A DNA stretch of 64,000 nt, from contig NZ_OW659496.1 in assembly GCF_940143175.1 (NCBI RefSeq), forward strand, positions 620,001-684,000, given 5' to 3'. The notes under the pieces are model-generated. The model was not told where the DNA came from and did not search any database. It saw only the letters and a program-made list of their open reading frames with translations. Made by a program: the position numbers and the translations under genes. The number at the start of each line of letters is the position of its first letter. The first letter of the stretch is position 1. The stretch is from Erysipelothrix amsterdamensis. Its GTDB lineage: Bacteria; Bacillota_I; Bacilli_A; Erysipelotrichales; Erysipelotrichaceae. This document shows, piece after piece, positions 44,601 through 53,142 of the stretch.

Positions 44601-46397
44601 ATGAAGCTTTCTCAACTTAAAAAGAGACTTTTAAAACTAATAATTTGTGCTGTTATTTTAGGAATTGTAGTTGTAAATTCAAATGCATCAATCCATGCTG
44701 ACCAGAAGGGTCTGGAAGGTTTTACACAAGTACTTGATCCGGAAATAGAACAACTTCGTGACGAAGAGGACTTGGGGGAATTAGATTTGAATGAAAATCC
44801 AGAGGTCCCATCACTTGGAGGCGAGGATAATGAAACGGTAACCGTGTTAAATCAAATGCGGAGTTTTTCTGCTGGAGCACGTGCACAACGCACTGAGGGT
44901 ATAATTGAACCGAATGGATCTGGGAAATCGACCATTCTCCTTTACAATAAATCAACAGGAGAAGCAGCGCGTACGTATATTTCCGATGGTGTGCTTTACA
45001 GTGGTGTCTTTCCTTTCTATAAAAAAGAAAACAATCGCTACCAAATTCAAATCGCAGGGGCAGTAGGTTGGGTTAACGCATCAAACTTTAGAGAATATAG
45101 TTTTGCGGAAGCTAAATCGATGAATATGTATAAAGTGAACAGTGATAATGAACTGGTTCACTATATCAGTCGGGGTGCAAACCAAACGAAAGCTGCAACC
45201 ATTTTATTAGGACCCGCACCAAGTTATTTACGCCAAGGTGTTAACTACTATTCCGCAGATGGTCATTACTTTTATACAAATCTAAAAACCATGGTTGCGG
45301 ATTTAAAACTAAATAAAAATGCAGGGGCATTGAATTCAACAAACCCATGGTATAACTACTACCAATTTTTATCCAACCGCGCAAAATCAGCTGTTACCGC
45401 TCAAGATATTAATAAATATCTAGCACGTAAAGGGTATACAGCGGCACCTTCACCAAAAGTTACAGAAGTAGAAAATTTAAAACCGAATGAGTCCTTACTC
45501 GTCGGATCGGAAAGTCATTTCATAAATGAAGGAAAGAAATATGGTATTAACCCACTCATTACATTTGGAACTGCCGTTAATGAATCGGGATGGGGTCGTA
45601 GTAATATTGCATTAAAAGATAAAAACATATTTGGGCATGAAGCTTATGACTCATCACCAGAATCCGCAACGGTCTATGAAAGTGTTGGAATGTCCATCTC
45701 AAATCATATGACTCATTTTCTGAATTGGCATTATATGGATGTTACTGAAGCGAACTACTTTGGTGGATACCTCGGAGATAAACAAAGTGGAATTAATGTT
45801 AAGTATTCATCGGATCCTTTTTGGGGTGAAAAAGCAGCAGAGTATTTCTATATTATGGATTGGTATATGGGTATGAAAGATTACAAACAATATACCATTG
45901 GTTTAGTTACATCCAGTGGATCCCCGTCGGTTTATAAAGAAGCAAATGGTAGTTCTGCTTCGATTTACAAATTAAACGTTACAGGACAACATGTATTAAT
46001 TCTTGATGAGATTAAGAAGGGTTCAGAGGTGTGGTATAAAATCGCTGCGGATCCATTATTAACATCGAATCGCGATTTAATGCCTTGGGATACAACGACA
46101 AGACCTTTTAAGACACCCTATAATGAAAATCATAACTATGGGTATGTAAAGGGTAGTGAAGTGAAGACAGTTGCTGGGAAATTGCATAAAGAAACAAATA
46201 TGAAACGCGGGGATGTTAATGGAGATGGAAAAATATCGCTAATTGATCTTGCGATGGTAAAAAGTCATTTATTAGGAAATTCAAAACTTAGTGGTGACAG
46301 TTTTGCAAGAGCAGATGTTAATGGTGATGGTAAGCTTTCGTTATTAGATTTAGCGATGATTAAAAGTCATTTATTAGGAAACAGTAACTTAAACTAG
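44601..46397 (+). CDS. secreted glucosaminidase with C-terminal dockerin
   Basis: 598 residues. N-terminal secretion helix (about 10-30), SH3-like/unknown region, then a GH73-type N-acetylglucosaminidase domain (about 290-430: SESHFINEGKKYGINP, NESGWGRS, NIFGHEAYD). A second SH3-like segment follows. A type I dockerin (about 535-598) closes the protein, with two F-hand calcium loops DVNGDGKISLID and DVNGDGKLSLLD, each followed by the same helix (LAMxKSHLLG). It cuts peptidoglycan glycan chains. There is no LPXTG or membrane anchor, so retention probably depends on a cohesin partner, perhaps the next gene. RBS GGCGGTGG favours the ATG at 44601. Confidence 0.88.
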   Translation: MKLSQLKKRLLKLIICAVILGIVVVNSNASIHADQKGLEGFTQVLDPEIEQLRDEEDLGELDLNENPEVPSLGGEDNETVTVLNQMRSFSAGARAQRTEGIIEPNGSGKSTILLYNKSTGEAARTYISDGVLYSGVFPFYKKENNRYQIQIAGAVGWVNASNFREYSFAEAKSMNMYKVNSDNELVHYISRGANQTKAATILLGPAPSYLRQGVNYYSADGHYFYTNLKTMVADLKLNKNAGALNSTNPWYNYYQFLSNRAKSAVTAQDINKYLARKGYTAAPSPKVTEVENLKPNESLLVGSESHFINEGKKYGINPLITFGTAVNESGWGRSNIALKDKNIFGHEAYDSSPESATVYESVGMSISNHMTHFLNWHYMDVTEANYFGGYLGDKQSGINVKYSSDPFWGEKAAEYFYIMDWYMGMKDYKQYTIGLVTSSGSPSVYKEANGSSASIYKLNVTGQHVLILDEIKKGSEVWYKIAADPLLTSNRDLMPWDTTTRPFKTPYNENHNYGYVKGSEVKTVAGKLHKETNMKRGDVNGDGKISLIDLAMVKSHLLGNSKLSGDSFARADVNGDGKLSLLDLAMIKSHLLGNSNLN

Positions 46398-46406
46398 AGG
46401 TGAATC

Positions 46407-47891
46407 ATGAAGAAAATTATTAAAATAGTTGTTGTGGGGCTCATGACGGTCCTCTTATTACCGTTCAATATGAATACAGTTCATGCAGCAAGTGGGAGTA
46501 TTTCAGTTTCGGGTCCTTCATCACTTGCTCCCGGGGAAACAGGGTATTATACATTAACATTCAATGCGTCCGAGACTGCATATTTTTCATATAGTACGTC
46601 AGTTTCAAATGGTAGTGCCGGTGGCGCGACATCGAGTGGCGCCTATGGTAGTGGTGAAAGCAAAACGGAGAGTGCTAACATCTCAGTAACGGCTGGATCA
46701 AGTGGTACTGTGGTAATTTCAGTTTCGGGAACTGCGGCGACTACGTCAGGAAGTAATTCTGAATTTTCAATCGGAGGATCTAAAGAAGTATCGATTGTTG
46801 CACCTTCAAGTGGTGGATCTTCTTCAGGAAATGGTGGGTCTTCAGGTGGATCTTCAGGTGGATCTTCAGGCGGCTCAAACCAAGGTGGTTCCGAAGCACC
46901 GTCCAAAACACCGGAGGAACTTCAAGCTGAAGCGGAACAAGCAGAGAAAGAACGTAAAGAAGAAATTGCGAAATCGCTCTTAGTAGAATCGATTGATATC
47001 GTATCCAGTGATACGAAACTATATGGTGAAACTCTTAAAACCATTAAAATCGAAGAGGGTAAAACTGAATATGAATATACGCTTCCAAAGCGTGTTAATA
47101 AATTCCTTTTAGATGTCGCTTCAACATCAGGTGATGTAACACTCACCTATGATAAAGAGTACGAATTTAAAGAAGATGTTAAAGAACATGTTATTACGAT
47201 TCGTGGTGCTCAAGAGGATGTTGTGAAAGAGTATAAACTTACTTTGAAACAAAATTTAGATGAACCTACTGTTGTTAAGATGGAGGATCAAGACGTAACG
47301 GTTTATGAAGATGAACTGCTGGATCGATACATGGATAAAATCGGATTAAAAAAAACGGAGATTAAAATTGGTGACCAAAAGATCAACGGTTTTGGTAACG
47401 ACAATCTTAAAGCAATGTTAACTCTTGTAGATGGGGAAGCATCATGGCGATTATTCAACAAAGATGATGAGTTTTTAGGCGATGCGGTGATGATGCTACA
47501 ATCTGAAAAAGAACCATTCTTTATCCATTCAACTACAAACGGTAGGGACCATGAAAAGGTTAACAAAGCAACTTATGTGGATCACACACTTGAATTGGAT
47601 AAGAAAATCCTTGAAATTGATCCAGATTTGAAATTTAAAGAAACATATAAAGCATGGGATTTAGAAAATGAATCGCAGTTGATTTATGGAGTAAATGCCA
47701 AAGGGAAGCAAGGTTTTTATAATCTTGATACTGAAAAAAATATCGAGTGGTCTATTGTAGGCTTTGATCATGTCGATAATGCGTATGTTACTGCGACTTG
47801 GGGACTTTCTGGCGCCTTAGCAGTTGTGTCGAGCGGACTCATCGCAAGTATTTTAGAGCGTAAAGGTTTGCTTAAATTTAAGAAAAAATAA
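46407..47891 (+). CDS. membrane-anchored surface protein, cohesin-like
   Basis: 494 residues. Signal peptide (1-28), an N-terminal beta-sandwich (about 29-132, SGSISVSGPSSLAPGETGYY start) that resembles divergent cohesin-type domains, a Gly/Ser linker GGSSGGSSGGSSGGSN (about 144-160), and a Lys/Glu helix. A cadherin-like beta segment follows (YGETLKTIKIEEGKTEYEY), then a module ending GVNAKGKQGFYNLD. A C-terminal membrane helix (about 465-484) and basic tail LKFKKK anchor it. It begins 9 bp after the dockerin enzyme, so both are in one operon. The same module order occurs in other Firmicutes surface proteins with cohesin domains. Cohesin identity is inferred, not proven. Confidence 0.65.
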   Translation: MKKIIKIVVVGLMTVLLLPFNMNTVHAASGSISVSGPSSLAPGETGYYTLTFNASETAYFSYSTSVSNGSAGGATSSGAYGSGESKTESANISVTAGSSGTVVISVSGTAATTSGSNSEFSIGGSKEVSIVAPSSGGSSSGNGGSSGGSSGGSSGGSNQGGSEAPSKTPEELQAEAEQAEKERKEEIAKSLLVESIDIVSSDTKLYGETLKTIKIEEGKTEYEYTLPKRVNKFLLDVASTSGDVTLTYDKEYEFKEDVKEHVITIRGAQEDVVKEYKLTLKQNLDEPTVVKMEDQDVTVYEDELLDRYMDKIGLKKTEIKIGDQKINGFGNDNLKAMLTLVDGEASWRLFNKDDEFLGDAVMMLQSEKEPFFIHSTTNGRDHEKVNKATYVDHTLELDKKILEIDPDLKFKETYKAWDLENESQLIYGVNAKGKQGFYNLDTEKNIEWSIVGFDHVDNAYVTATWGLSGALAVVSSGLIASILERKGLLKFKKK

Positions 47892-47913
47892 CTGAAGCAA
47901 TTCAGTTTTTTTT
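47890..47913 (+). terminator. terminator after cohesin-like gene
   Basis: AACTGAA/TTCAGTT with a GCAA tetraloop and eight T. Confidence 0.9.
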
Positions 47914-48030
47914 ATATCATTATTCTAGAAGTCGGTCCTGATTGGTAAGAAGATTGATTTCTAGATAATTCCAGTGGAATGTCCGCCGTTTTCTTTGTAA
48001 TTATGGTAAAATAATGATTGAGGTGTGAAC

Positions 48031-48492
48031 ATGAAAAATAGAGTTAAAGCATTTTCCACAAATGTATTTTTGATTTTCCTAATCGTTTTGACAATCTATA
48101 TCGGCTATGTAGGATTTATTGGTGGACCTCGCCGTGCTTATGAACGTGAAGACCAATTGCATGTGGAAGCAATGATGAAATTAAAAGGATATCAAGAGGC
48201 TCGTCTATTGAGTCGTTTTTCGCTTGATCAAGTCTATTACATAACCGAAATTAAAGAAGAATCAGGATCTAAAATTGTATGGTTTAATAAGGCTTTAGAT
48301 GCTTTTGGTGAACATGATATGGTCACTTATGAGCCCGTTTATGATCTGGCTGAGTCTTTGGACATTTCAAATCGTAAGATTCGCTTTGGTGTGTATGATG
48401 ACAAACTTGTATACGTATTAAAAACTAAAAATAAAGAAGTATTTGTAGATGTGGATGATTTATCGGTTGTATTTGAATTGGAGGACTTTTAA
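48031..48492 (+). CDS. TseB/YpmB-like (DUF5590) membrane protein
   Basis: 153 residues. One N-terminal membrane helix (about 12-31), then an extracytoplasmic alpha/beta region with the GYQEARLLSRFSLDQVYYITEI segment and the DVDDLSVVFELEDF end. Size, topology and position before dnaD-nth match Bacillus ypmB (TseB), a regulator of cell-wall elongation that interacts with PBP2A. GAGGTG places the start at the ATG at 48031. Confidence 0.75.
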   Translation: MKNRVKAFSTNVFLIFLIVLTIYIGYVGFIGGPRRAYEREDQLHVEAMMKLKGYQEARLLSRFSLDQVYYITEIKEESGSKIVWFNKALDAFGEHDMVTYEPVYDLAESLDISNRKIRFGVYDDKLVYVLKTKNKEVFVDVDDLSVVFELEDF

Positions 48493-48494
48493 TT

Positions 48495-49001
48495 ATGTGG
48501 TGGAATAAAGCTTACATTAATCGTAGGGACTGGATTTTAGAAAATTTGGGATCGATGAAATTGAGTCCAACACAAACATTAGTGTTGTTGATGATTGATT
48601 TCTTGAATCAACAAGGCGTTCCCATCACCTTAGAATTGTTGGCTGAACGTACGGCTGTAGAAAGTCATGTTGTTGATGAAACGATTCATGATTTGGTACG
48701 TCAAAACATCCTCGCAATTAAGGTATCGAAAGATGCACTTGAATTTAATCTCGATGGATTATTTCAAGATGGTGTACGTTATGAATATGTTAATGAAGGA
48801 ATTTTTGAAGTGTTCGAATCGGAGTTTGGTCGACTTTTATCTCAAAATGAATTGATGACGTTGAATACATGGTTGTCAAAATATTCGGAAGCGGATATTT
48901 TAGATGGTCTACGTAATGCGGTCATTTATAAAAAAGTATCGATGCAATATATCAATGCGATTCTCGCGAATAAACAAAAAGAACGTCTGGGTTCACAATG
49001 A
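48495..49001 (+). CDS. dnaD: DnaD-like replication initiation protein
   Basis: 168 residues. An N-terminal winged helix (DWILENLGSMKLSPTQTLVLLMID) is followed by a DnaB_2/DnaD domain with the FESEFGRLLSQNELMTLNTWL and YINAILANK motif region. DnaD loads the helicase at oriC and restart sites with DnaB and DnaI. It is shorter than Bacillus DnaD because the linker between domains is minimal. It starts 2 bp after the TseB-like gene and overlaps nth by 4 bp (ATGA). Confidence 0.88.
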   Translation: MWWNKAYINRRDWILENLGSMKLSPTQTLVLLMIDFLNQQGVPITLELLAERTAVESHVVDETIHDLVRQNILAIKVSKDALEFNLDGLFQDGVRYEYVNEGIFEVFESEFGRLLSQNELMTLNTWLSKYSEADILDGLRNAVIYKKVSMQYINAILANKQKERLGSQ

Positions 49002-49618
49002 CAGTAGCAGAAATTATCGAAATTTTAGATGCTGAGTTCCCAAATGCGAAAAGCGATTTAAATTATCGTAATCCCTTTGAATTGTTGATTGCTGTTACCT
49101 TATCGGCACAGACAACAGATGTTGCCGTCAACAAAGTTACACCTGCTCTTTTTGAAAGATATCCGACACCGTATAGTCTTTCGCAAGCAGATGTAAAAGA
49201 TGTGGAATCATATTTAAAAACGATTGGATTGTATCGCAATAAGGCAAAATATATCGTGGCATGTGCGGCAATGCTTGTTGATGATTTTGAAGGTGAAGTG
49301 CCGAGAACACGTACTCAACTGATGAAATTGCCAGGAGTTGGTCGTAAAACAGCGAATGTTGTATTAGCGGAAGGTTTCAAACTGCCAGCGATTGCTGTAG
49401 ATACACATGTTGAGCGTGTCGCTAAGCGATTAAAACTCGCGAAACCAAATGATACAGTTGAGGATGTTGAACGTAAGTTAATGCGTAAAATACCACGTGA
49501 AGACTGGGCAAGGGCGCATCATCTACTCTTACTATTTGGTCGTTATCACAGTACAGCACGTAATGAGCGTGATGCATTTGAATTATTAGAAGAATTAAAG
49601 GAGAAACATCAACGATGA
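48998..49618 (+). CDS. nth: endonuclease III, Fe-S cluster-less
   Basis: 206 residues. HhH-GPD DNA glycosylase/AP lyase for oxidised pyrimidines. The hairpin LPGVGRKTANVVL carries catalytic K117 and VDTHVERVAKRL carries D135. Canonical enzymes end with four cysteines (C-X6-C-X2-C-X5-C) that bind [4Fe-4S]. Here the region after LLLFGRYHSTARNERDA has no cysteine at all. The open frame and intact active site suggest a functional cluster-free variant. The dnaD-nth coupling (4-bp overlap) is as in Bacillus, and the stop overlaps murF. Confidence 0.92.
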   Translation: MTVAEIIEILDAEFPNAKSDLNYRNPFELLIAVTLSAQTTDVAVNKVTPALFERYPTPYSLSQADVKDVESYLKTIGLYRNKAKYIVACAAMLVDDFEGEVPRTRTQLMKLPGVGRKTANVVLAEGFKLPAIAVDTHVERVAKRLKLAKPNDTVEDVERKLMRKIPREDWARAHHLLLLFGRYHSTARNERDAFELLEELKEKHQR

Positions 49619-50937
49619 AAGATTTAAAAACAGATATCATAGCAAATTGGGTAAAAGGTTCTGTATTGGGTTCTACACAAGTTCAAGGTGTAAAGGTTGA
49701 TTCACGAGCTGTTGAAGCCGGTGATTTATTTGTGTGTCTTAAAGGGGCGCGCGTGGATGGTCATGATTATATCGAAGATGTGATCGGTAAAGGTGCAGTC
49801 GCAGTTCTAGTTGATCACAAAATCGATAACCTTGATGTATGTCAAATAATCGTTGACGATACCATGGCAGCATTACAATTGTTTGCTAAAGCATACCGTG
49901 ACACACTAAATGCTACATTTATAGGAATTACAGGTAGTAATGGAAAAACGTCAACCAAAGATATACTCTTTAGTATTCTAAGTAGAGTTGGGAATTCTAT
50001 TGCAACTTACAAAAATCAAAATACAGAAATTGGAACGTATCTTAACCTCTTTCGTATGAATGACGATACAGAGTTTGGTATTTTTGAAATGGGTCTTGAT
50101 TATGTGGGAGATGTTGCGGTAATGGCGGAGTGTATTCGTCCGGATTCAGGCCTAGTGATGAGTTTGGCACCCGCACATATGATGAATTTTGATAGTATCG
50201 AACATATTGCTTCAGAAAAAATGAGAATTTTTGATTTTGTAACACACAAAGATTTATCCTTTTATCAGGGTGACTTTGAACAATACCGTAGTATTAGTCA
50301 TGGTGAGCATACCTTTGGTTTTAATGAGGATAATGAATGGGTTGTATCGGATGTTTCTTCAAATAATCACGGAATTTCATTCAAGCTTGATGGTGTTGCG
50401 TATTCAAGCAATCTTTTAGGAAATCATCAAGCAAGTAATTGTGCCGGTGTGATTGCCTTATTGAGTAAGCTTGGTATTGATGATGCTGTGATTCGTGAGG
50501 GTTTAAATCATGTAGCATTAACGTCTCTACGAACAGAACTTGTTGAAAAGGGAAATGCTTTGGTGTTACTGGATGCCTATAAGTCCAATCCAATTAGTGC
50601 TAAGTATGCGCTCGATTTACTGGCTCATTATGAATATGATGGCGACCGTGTAGCGATTTTAAGCGACATGGTAGAGTTAGGTCCTGAGAGTCATAAGGCA
50701 CATCTTGAGGTTTTAGATTGCATTCAAGATTTAAACATTAAGATGGTTCATACATTAGGGCCGGAGTTTAAGAAAGCACTATCCGATAGTAGACTGGATG
50801 CGTTACGTTTTACGAATGATGACACATTTGAGGCATTTGTAGAGCGTGTTACACCATGTTTTGATGAACATGCGATGATATTAATTAAAGGATCACGTTC
50901 GTATCAACTCGAACGATTAATGGAAGAGGTAAAGTAG
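49615..50937 (+). CDS. murF: UDP-MurNAc-tripeptide--D-alanyl-D-alanine ligase
   Basis: 440 residues. VDSRAVEAGDLFVCLKGARVDGHD (N-domain), GITGSNGKTSTKDIL (P-loop) and the C-domain DAYKSNPISAKYAL identify MurF. It adds the D-Ala-D-X dipeptide made by Ddl to the muropeptide precursor. It starts 4 bp inside nth and is followed directly by ddl and alr, so the whole D-Ala branch is one operon. Confidence 0.95.
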   Translation: MKDLKTDIIANWVKGSVLGSTQVQGVKVDSRAVEAGDLFVCLKGARVDGHDYIEDVIGKGAVAVLVDHKIDNLDVCQIIVDDTMAALQLFAKAYRDTLNATFIGITGSNGKTSTKDILFSILSRVGNSIATYKNQNTEIGTYLNLFRMNDDTEFGIFEMGLDYVGDVAVMAECIRPDSGLVMSLAPAHMMNFDSIEHIASEKMRIFDFVTHKDLSFYQGDFEQYRSISHGEHTFGFNEDNEWVVSDVSSNNHGISFKLDGVAYSSNLLGNHQASNCAGVIALLSKLGIDDAVIREGLNHVALTSLRTELVEKGNALVLLDAYKSNPISAKYALDLLAHYEYDGDRVAILSDMVELGPESHKAHLEVLDCIQDLNIKMVHTLGPEFKKALSDSRLDALRFTNDDTFEAFVERVTPCFDEHAMILIKGSRSYQLERLMEEVK

Positions 50938-51954
50938 ATGAATAAGTTACAAGTGGCATTAGTTTTTGGCTCGATTAATAGCGAACATGATATTTCTGTT
51001 GCAAGTGCAGCCTCCGTTTTAGAACATTTTCCAAAGGAAAAATTTGATTGTGTACCCTTATACATCGGTAAAGATGGAAAATGGTATACTGGAAATTATA
51101 CTTTAGATATGATGCAATCCAATAAACTGGAAGGACATCGAGAACTCTATTTACAATTCAATTATGATCGTCCGGGATTTATTTATGCAGATGATCAAAG
51201 TTTACTTCCTGTGGACGTCGCATTTTTAATGTTACATGGACGTATGGGAGAAGGTGGACAAGTCCAAGGGCTTCTTAAATGTGCAAATATCCCATTTACT
51301 GGATGTGATGTTCTATCTTCCGCATTATGTATGGATAAAGGGTTTACGCATATTATCTGTGAAGCAGCAGGAATTGATATGGCAGCTTACCAACTCATTA
51401 CTCATATTAATGATATTGATTTTGAAAAAGTTGAATATCCTTGTATTGTGAAACCAAGTCGAGAAGGATCTTCATTTGGTGTGAGTTACGTACGTAATTA
51501 TGATGAACTCTTAAATGCATGTTTGTTTGCTTTTGAGTTTGATTCAAGGGTTTTAATTGAAGCATACATCAAAGGAACGGAAGTCGGTCTAGGTATTCTT
51601 AAAACCGATCAAGAGCTTATTGTAAGTGAAGTGGATCAAGTGAATGTTTCAGGAGAAGTGTTTGATTTCCAAGAGAAGTACCATCCACACGCTACAGAGA
51701 CATTGCCTGTTTCCACATTCCCAGAATCTGTACGCAAAGAAGTTAAACGACTGGGTGAACTTGCATTTAATGTTCTTGATTGTGCGCAGTTTTCACGTCT
51801 TGATTTCTTTGTGACTGAAGATCATCGTATCTTCTTAAACGAAGTCAATACAATTCCAGGGTTTACAAGTTCATCACGTTACCCAGGTATGTTGAATCGT
51901 GCGGGTGTAAGTTACCCTGAATTGATTACAAAAATGATTGAGGATTTACTATGA
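50938..51954 (+). CDS. ddl: D-alanine--D-alanine (or D-Ala--D-X) ligase, VanC/VanG-like motifs
   Basis: 338 residues. ATP-grasp ligase: the EHDISVASAASV loop with the catalytic Glu, VKPSREGSSFGVS, and FLNEVNTIPGF with the Mg ligands. Two features depart from ordinary Ddl: GCDVLSSALCMDK, close to the Van-type GCD-x-x-SSA-x-CMDK block, and SSSRYPGML with Arg314 where Ddl proteins usually have Met or Leu. An Arg there supports D-Ser selection in VanC-type ligases. The other discriminating site is Tyr248 (EKY), as in D-Ala-D-Ala enzymes. It likely makes the D-Ala-D-Ala dipeptide, with altered specificity possible. It lies between murF and alr; the alr start overlaps it by 4 bp. Confidence 0.9.
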   Translation: MNKLQVALVFGSINSEHDISVASAASVLEHFPKEKFDCVPLYIGKDGKWYTGNYTLDMMQSNKLEGHRELYLQFNYDRPGFIYADDQSLLPVDVAFLMLHGRMGEGGQVQGLLKCANIPFTGCDVLSSALCMDKGFTHIICEAAGIDMAAYQLITHINDIDFEKVEYPCIVKPSREGSSFGVSYVRNYDELLNACLFAFEFDSRVLIEAYIKGTEVGLGILKTDQELIVSEVDQVNVSGEVFDFQEKYHPHATETLPVSTFPESVRKEVKRLGELAFNVLDCAQFSRLDFFVTEDHRIFLNEVNTIPGFTSSSRYPGMLNRAGVSYPELITKMIEDLL

Positions 51955-53078
51955 TTAATAACTGTACTGTATTTGTAGATGAACAAAGAATTTTAAATAA
52001 CACTTTAAAATTACGTGAGATTATCAAACCTGAGACGAAGATTATCGCGGTAATTAAAGCGAATGGATATGGTTGTGGTCTCGTAGAGGTTGCACATACC
52101 TGTGAAAAAATGAAGATTGATGTCCTTGCGGTACTTAATATCGAACAAGCGCGTGATTTAAGAAAGCACGGTATCACAACACCAATTTTACTTTTGGGTG
52201 CCACTTTAGAATCAAACTTTAAATATTTAATCGAATATGATTTAATGCAAGTTATCATTAATCACGATTATGCTTTAAAATTAAACCAATTCGGACTTGA
52301 TCACGCTGTTAAAGTTAAGACACACGTGAAAGTTGATACAGGTCTTCATCGTTTGGGCATGGAAGATTATGATGAAATTAAATCTTGCTATGGCCTTGAG
52401 GGACTAGAAGTTTGTGGAATTTACAGTCATTTTGTGGAAGCGCAATCTTATGAAGGGGATGCGGTTGCGTTTTCTATGTTACAACTTGATCGTTATAAAG
52501 CAGTGATCGATAAACTTCGTCACGATGGTATTGATCCTAAAATGACGCATATTCAAAACAGTCCTTCAATTCTTAATTTTGGAGATTTAGGTTTTGATGC
52601 AGTACGCTGCGGTATGATTATGTTTGGTCTTTATCATCCTTCTCAACTTGAGATGTCTTTAAATGATGGGTATGAGCCCGTCTTATCCTTTGAATCACGC
52701 GTTTGTATGGTGCGTGAGCTTAAAAAAGGGGAATTTGTAGGTTATGGTCGAACATTCCAAGCAGAACACGACATGATGCTTGCAACGGTCTCTGCGGGCT
52801 ATTGCGATGGTGTGATGAAGTCGTTGTCACTTAATGGTGGTCATGTTGTCATTAATGATACGCTATGTCCTATTGTTGGAGATATTGCGATGTCCCAATT
52901 TATGGTTGATGTCACGGGGGTTCCGTGCAACCTTGAAGATCGTGTTATTCTCTTTGGTCATGAAAAACAAACTATTTATGATTACATTGGGATCACAGGT
53001 CAATCCATCAATGAGTTGATCAGTCATATTCTTTATGACATTCCTCGCATTTACATTCATCAAATCGAATCGAAATAA
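51951..53078 (+). CDS. alr: alanine racemase
   Basis: 375 residues. The PLP lysine lies in IAVIKANGYGCG near residue 35 (Cys where many have His); the second catalytic residue Tyr is in VGYGRTFQAEH, and the AVRCGMIMFGLY block is present. It converts L-Ala to D-Ala for ddl, which precedes it in the operon. There is no membrane domain, so it is not a VanT-type serine racemase. It is the last gene of tseB-dnaD-nth-murF-ddl-alr. Confidence 0.95.
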   Translation: MINNCTVFVDEQRILNNTLKLREIIKPETKIIAVIKANGYGCGLVEVAHTCEKMKIDVLAVLNIEQARDLRKHGITTPILLLGATLESNFKYLIEYDLMQVIINHDYALKLNQFGLDHAVKVKTHVKVDTGLHRLGMEDYDEIKSCYGLEGLEVCGIYSHFVEAQSYEGDAVAFSMLQLDRYKAVIDKLRHDGIDPKMTHIQNSPSILNFGDLGFDAVRCGMIMFGLYHPSQLEMSLNDGYEPVLSFESRVCMVRELKKGEFVGYGRTFQAEHDMMLATVSAGYCDGVMKSLSLNGGHVVINDTLCPIVGDIAMSQFMVDVTGVPCNLEDRVILFGHEKQTIYDYIGITGQSINELISHILYDIPRIYIHQIESK

Positions 53079-53113
53079 AAAGAGCACCTCAATTGTTGGG
53101 GTGCTTTTTTTTG
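53079..53113 (+). terminator. terminator after alr
   Basis: AGCACCTCAA/TTGGGGTGCT stem (with a G-T pair), TTG loop and eight T. Confidence 0.9.
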
Positions 53114-53117
53114 CGCA

Positions 53118-53142
53118 CAAAAAAAGAAGGCCGAAGCCTTCT
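53118..53142 (-). terminator. terminator of recU-ponA
   Basis: On the minus strand AGAAGGC-TTCG-GCCTTCT followed by seven T, starting in the ponA stop codon. Confidence 0.9.

Noticed and set aside
51951-53078. alr as a VanT-like serine racemase supporting a complete vanC-type cluster
   Set aside because: It is a soluble alanine racemase of ordinary length without the VanT membrane domain, and no VanXY-type peptidase gene is nearby.
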